Origin: Parus major
Taxonomy: Eukaryota; Chordata; Aves; Passeriformes; Paridae
DNA: 64,000 bases
Direction: 5' to 3'
Assembly (NCBI RefSeq): GCF_001522545.3
Contig: NC_031771.1
Span: 26,917,277-26,981,276, forward strand
The position numbers and the translations under genes are program-made. Each line of letters begins with the position of its first letter. Positions within the stretch are counted from its first letter, which is position 1. Below the pieces are notes generated by a model. The model was not told where the DNA came from and made no database searches. It saw nothing but the letters and a program-made list of their open reading frames with translations. Positions 61,046-64,000 of the stretch are shown one piece after another.

Positions 61046-64000
61046 TAAGAAATACACAAAAGGAAGGCCATAGCCTTTGTTCTAGGCGTCTGATTTACGT
61101 AGGAATTGCAGAAACACGAGCCTAAATATCTAATAGAGTTGAAAGAAACTAAATTAAATGCTTATACTGCTGTAACATACACTAAGCAAATGATACTTTC
61201 TCTACATCGTTTTCATGCTAGGTTTAAAAAACAAATGCATTCACATGAAGACAAACCAATGGCTGCTGCCTTTTACTTAGCCTTCATGGAAGTTTTCTCT
61301 GCACACATGGACTAGCTAGCAGATTTGTTTTAAGGCTATGAAAAGACCATTTACCTGAAGACTGACACAAAGTCACACTGCACACATGGACTAGCTAGCA
61401 GATTTGTTTTAAGGCTATGAAAAGACCATTTACCTGAAGACTGACACAAAGTCACACTGGTCCATAATAATTTTCAAGGACTATTATTAATTTGTTGGTT
61501 TGAAACAACTTCCCTGAACCAGAGCTATGATGACGATAACCATCTTTTTGCCCATCTCTTGAAAAGGGCATCACTAAGATCAATGGAAAAATTAATTACA
61601 TGCCCTTGGGTGAAGGTAAGTATTAATGCTGTTATTGTAATGGAAGTTTACAAATTCAGTTGTTAATCCTAAAGTCTTGAAGTTAAGCACTGCATAGGTT
61701 TTCTGCCACACTTATGATTGCATCCTGTGAATTACATTTTTAATTACCAGCTCAGCCGTAACTATAAATACACTGTCTTTCAGATAGCTTGTTAGGTAAC
61801 AATGGGAAAATAAACAAACATAGCTCAAACAGTTTCTTAGCCAGAAGAGCTATTCAACTTGCCCTGTTCTAATCAATTCACGAGTACTGTTCATAGATCA
61901 TGCATGGATCAGATATCTACAAAAGGCAACATAATGAAGCCAAGATGTTGTTTACACCAATGCTAGAAACAAATGATAGCAAGAGTCACGAACCAGCAGA
62001 GAAGCTGGTTTACAGTTTCCTCTCCATACATTTTTCTAGTTACACAGTTCTTAAAGTGGTTTTTCTTGTGGAAAGTCTATCATCAATCAAATGAAAAACA
62101 CTTCAACATTTTCAAAAATAGAAACACAATAAAGGTTATTTATGAGTATAAGAGCATATCACAAACAATAAATGCAGTGTCTAAAAGCTAAAATAGCAAA
62201 CAAATGTAACTAGTAAAATCTTGTTTTGAATTAAAAAAAAATAAAAAAAAATCAATCTACCTGATCAACGAAAGAATGTTCCTTCCCACTTCCACTGAAT
62301 TTATCTATTTACAACATCCACAGGTCCCAGTGCTTGAAACAAAAGATGAAGCCCCTTCAGAGAGCCTGGCTGTGTCTCAACCTCATAATATCTTTGTATT
62401 TACAAATATACAAATATAAATACAAAAAAAATACAATATAAATACAAAAGCAGTATTGTTATACTCTATATAGTCAGGAATTGACCAGCTGGCAGAATAT
62501 TCTGAACACAGCTCATAGAAAAACTAAGAGTTTTAACAAACAAGACCCAGAAGCAAGCCATAGCAGCTAAGAATTTGGGTTTCAGTTGTTATTTTACTGT
62601 TTTATCCATTTATCTCCCAAAAATTCAAAAGTCAATTTTTAGTGAGTATCCTAAGTGCAGCACTCAACAAACACCCTTGAAGAAAATTATAGTGGGATAA
62701 ATTTTTCATGCCAGAAAAAAGAGAAAATGTCAAAAGAAAAGCAGAAATTGCATGCCATGGATAACAGCATCATCTTGAATATGATTTTAATGTATCAGAG
62801 TGTAATGTGACAAACTGCACTAATTATTTTAAATCTCATCATACTAAAAATATCTCTGTCCACATAAAATATTAAGGGCTATAATGAACATAGGAATTCA
62901 AAATTAGAAAGGAGAAAATTACTGCATTAGTAAATCTTCTATCAGTGACAAAAATAATTATTTAAAAAAATAAAACTTATCAGGCAGGCAAACCCACAGA
63001 ATTCTCCAAACCATCACTATCCCTCTGTTTAGGTCCTCTAATAATGAGAAGAGCAGACAAAACAGAATATGCCATACTGTAAATTGGAAAAACTGTAGAA
63101 CACATCAGTAACAGGCTGCGCATCCATAAGATCAGAAAAACAGAGACCAAACTGTAATATCATCTCATTTGGCTTTCTGGTTTGAGCATCCTTCTCCTGG
63201 AGAATGCTTGCTCCTTCACATACTTGTCCATTGCCCTCTGTACACAAAATGCAGCCCAGCTAACTAGATGAAGTCCCTCACATAACCTTCAGAGAGGCAC
63301 AGCTAAATTAGGCCATATATCAGAGCATATGAAGACAGCTTTAGCACAATGAACACTGGAAAATGTCTCTATCATAACAAGAAGTAAGGAGGAAGAGCTC
63401 AAAATCTCTGTGCCCTAACAGTGAACCACTTGTTTCACCTCTCTCTGAATACTGAACAGGTTTAGGAGCTTAAAGATTACAAAAATTTTGTGTGAAAAAT
63501 TGGTAATTTTTATGTTTTGGGTTTTTTTTTGTTTAAAATATTTATTTTTTCTAATAGTTTAAAAATCATTTGCCTCACCAGTGACTGAACATAAGCACTA
63601 TTGTCAGTAGATGTGGAAGAATATAAATGGAAAAAGTGTATAAAGAAAAAAAAAAGCTCACAGCATTAATATTAATAAGTTAAAATTAGACACAGTCTGA
63701 CCTTGTGAATTACCCAGGAGATCTGATTAAGTACAATCAGATTCCAAGCACTATAATGCTGGGAATAGTGCCTGACCTAAGAGCTTTTCTCATCATGAAA
63801 TGTCAGCAATAATGACCTCAAGCAACTTCACCCTGAATTTGCTCTGCCTTTGATAAAATACCGTGATAGATCCACGACGTAATAGTAACTTACAAGCTTA
63901 GAGAGTCTTCATCATTAAGCATGACATTTTTCCTATACAAAGTGCCAAACTGGAAAGAGAGGCCAAAAGGTCACAATCCAAGGAAGAAGCCTTTCAAAAC
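61046..64000. other. Probable intronic or flanking DNA, only a tandem repeat seen
   Basis: AT-rich sequence holds a 79-bp tandem duplication at 61299-61459 and an A/T-rich low-complexity stretch at about 62397-62450. No exon could be supported up to the end of the window. Confidence 0.5.
61299..61459. repeat. 79-bp tandem duplication, two copies
   Basis: The unit beginning CTGCACACATGGACTAGCTA repeats head to tail with period 79, apparently without mismatches across both copies. The identity points to a recent event or an assembly artefact. Confidence 0.95.

Noticed and set aside
60332..61057. Several 60-100 codon open frames on both strands
   Set aside because: They lie inside a decayed LTR and come from its GC-rich repeated blocks.

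Overview
This is a stretch of bird genomic DNA, most likely from a songbird. CR1 LINE fragments are scattered through it, and two copies of an LTR resemble a family I know from passerine genomes. Apart from one GC-rich spot the sequence is AT-rich. It is eukaryotic throughout: small exons with canonical GT/AG splice sites lie in long introns. I see no operons, CRISPR arrays or bacterial features.

One gene dominates. From about 52 kb down to 10.7 kb, on the minus strand, lie the 3' two-thirds to three-quarters of a giant non-clustered cadherin, which I call dachsous cadherin-related 2 (DCHS2). I could assign 17 coding exons and one tentative extra exon at the 5' side. Wherever both sides of a junction are visible, the reading frames and intron phases agree, giving one continuous protein: about 20.5 extracellular cadherin (EC) repeats, one transmembrane helix and a cytoplasmic tail of about 350 residues. 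If the usual 27 repeats of vertebrate dachsous apply, these are roughly EC7 to EC27. The signal peptide and first repeats must lie beyond position 64000. There are no EGF or laminin-G domains, which argues against FAT4. The last exon (10726-13352) encodes the final repeats, the membrane helix and the tail.

Layout: 1-10400 is 3' flanking DNA with an LTR-like segment near 3.4 kb and an unexplained 215-codon open frame at 9.7-10.4 kb. The gene with its introns fills 10.7-52 kb. Repeats inside introns include CR1 copies at 13.5-14.5, 16.3-17.0, 29.65 and 42.65 kb and an LTR at 40.65 kb. From 52 to 64 kb there is no convincing coding sequence, and this is probably a large upstream intron; it carries a second LTR of the same family in the opposite orientation and a 79-bp tandem duplication. 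A 40-base assembly gap (47817-47856) sits in the one GC-rich exon and hides its donor site.

Dachsous proteins bind FAT4-type cadherins on neighbouring cells and guide planar cell polarity and growth control. The points most worth a second look are four repeat boundaries that lack calcium-binding residues, a 108-bp exon that is easily missed, the GC-rich exon interrupted by the gap, and the tentative 58-bp exon near 52.1 kb. I did not find a clearly new biological system here.
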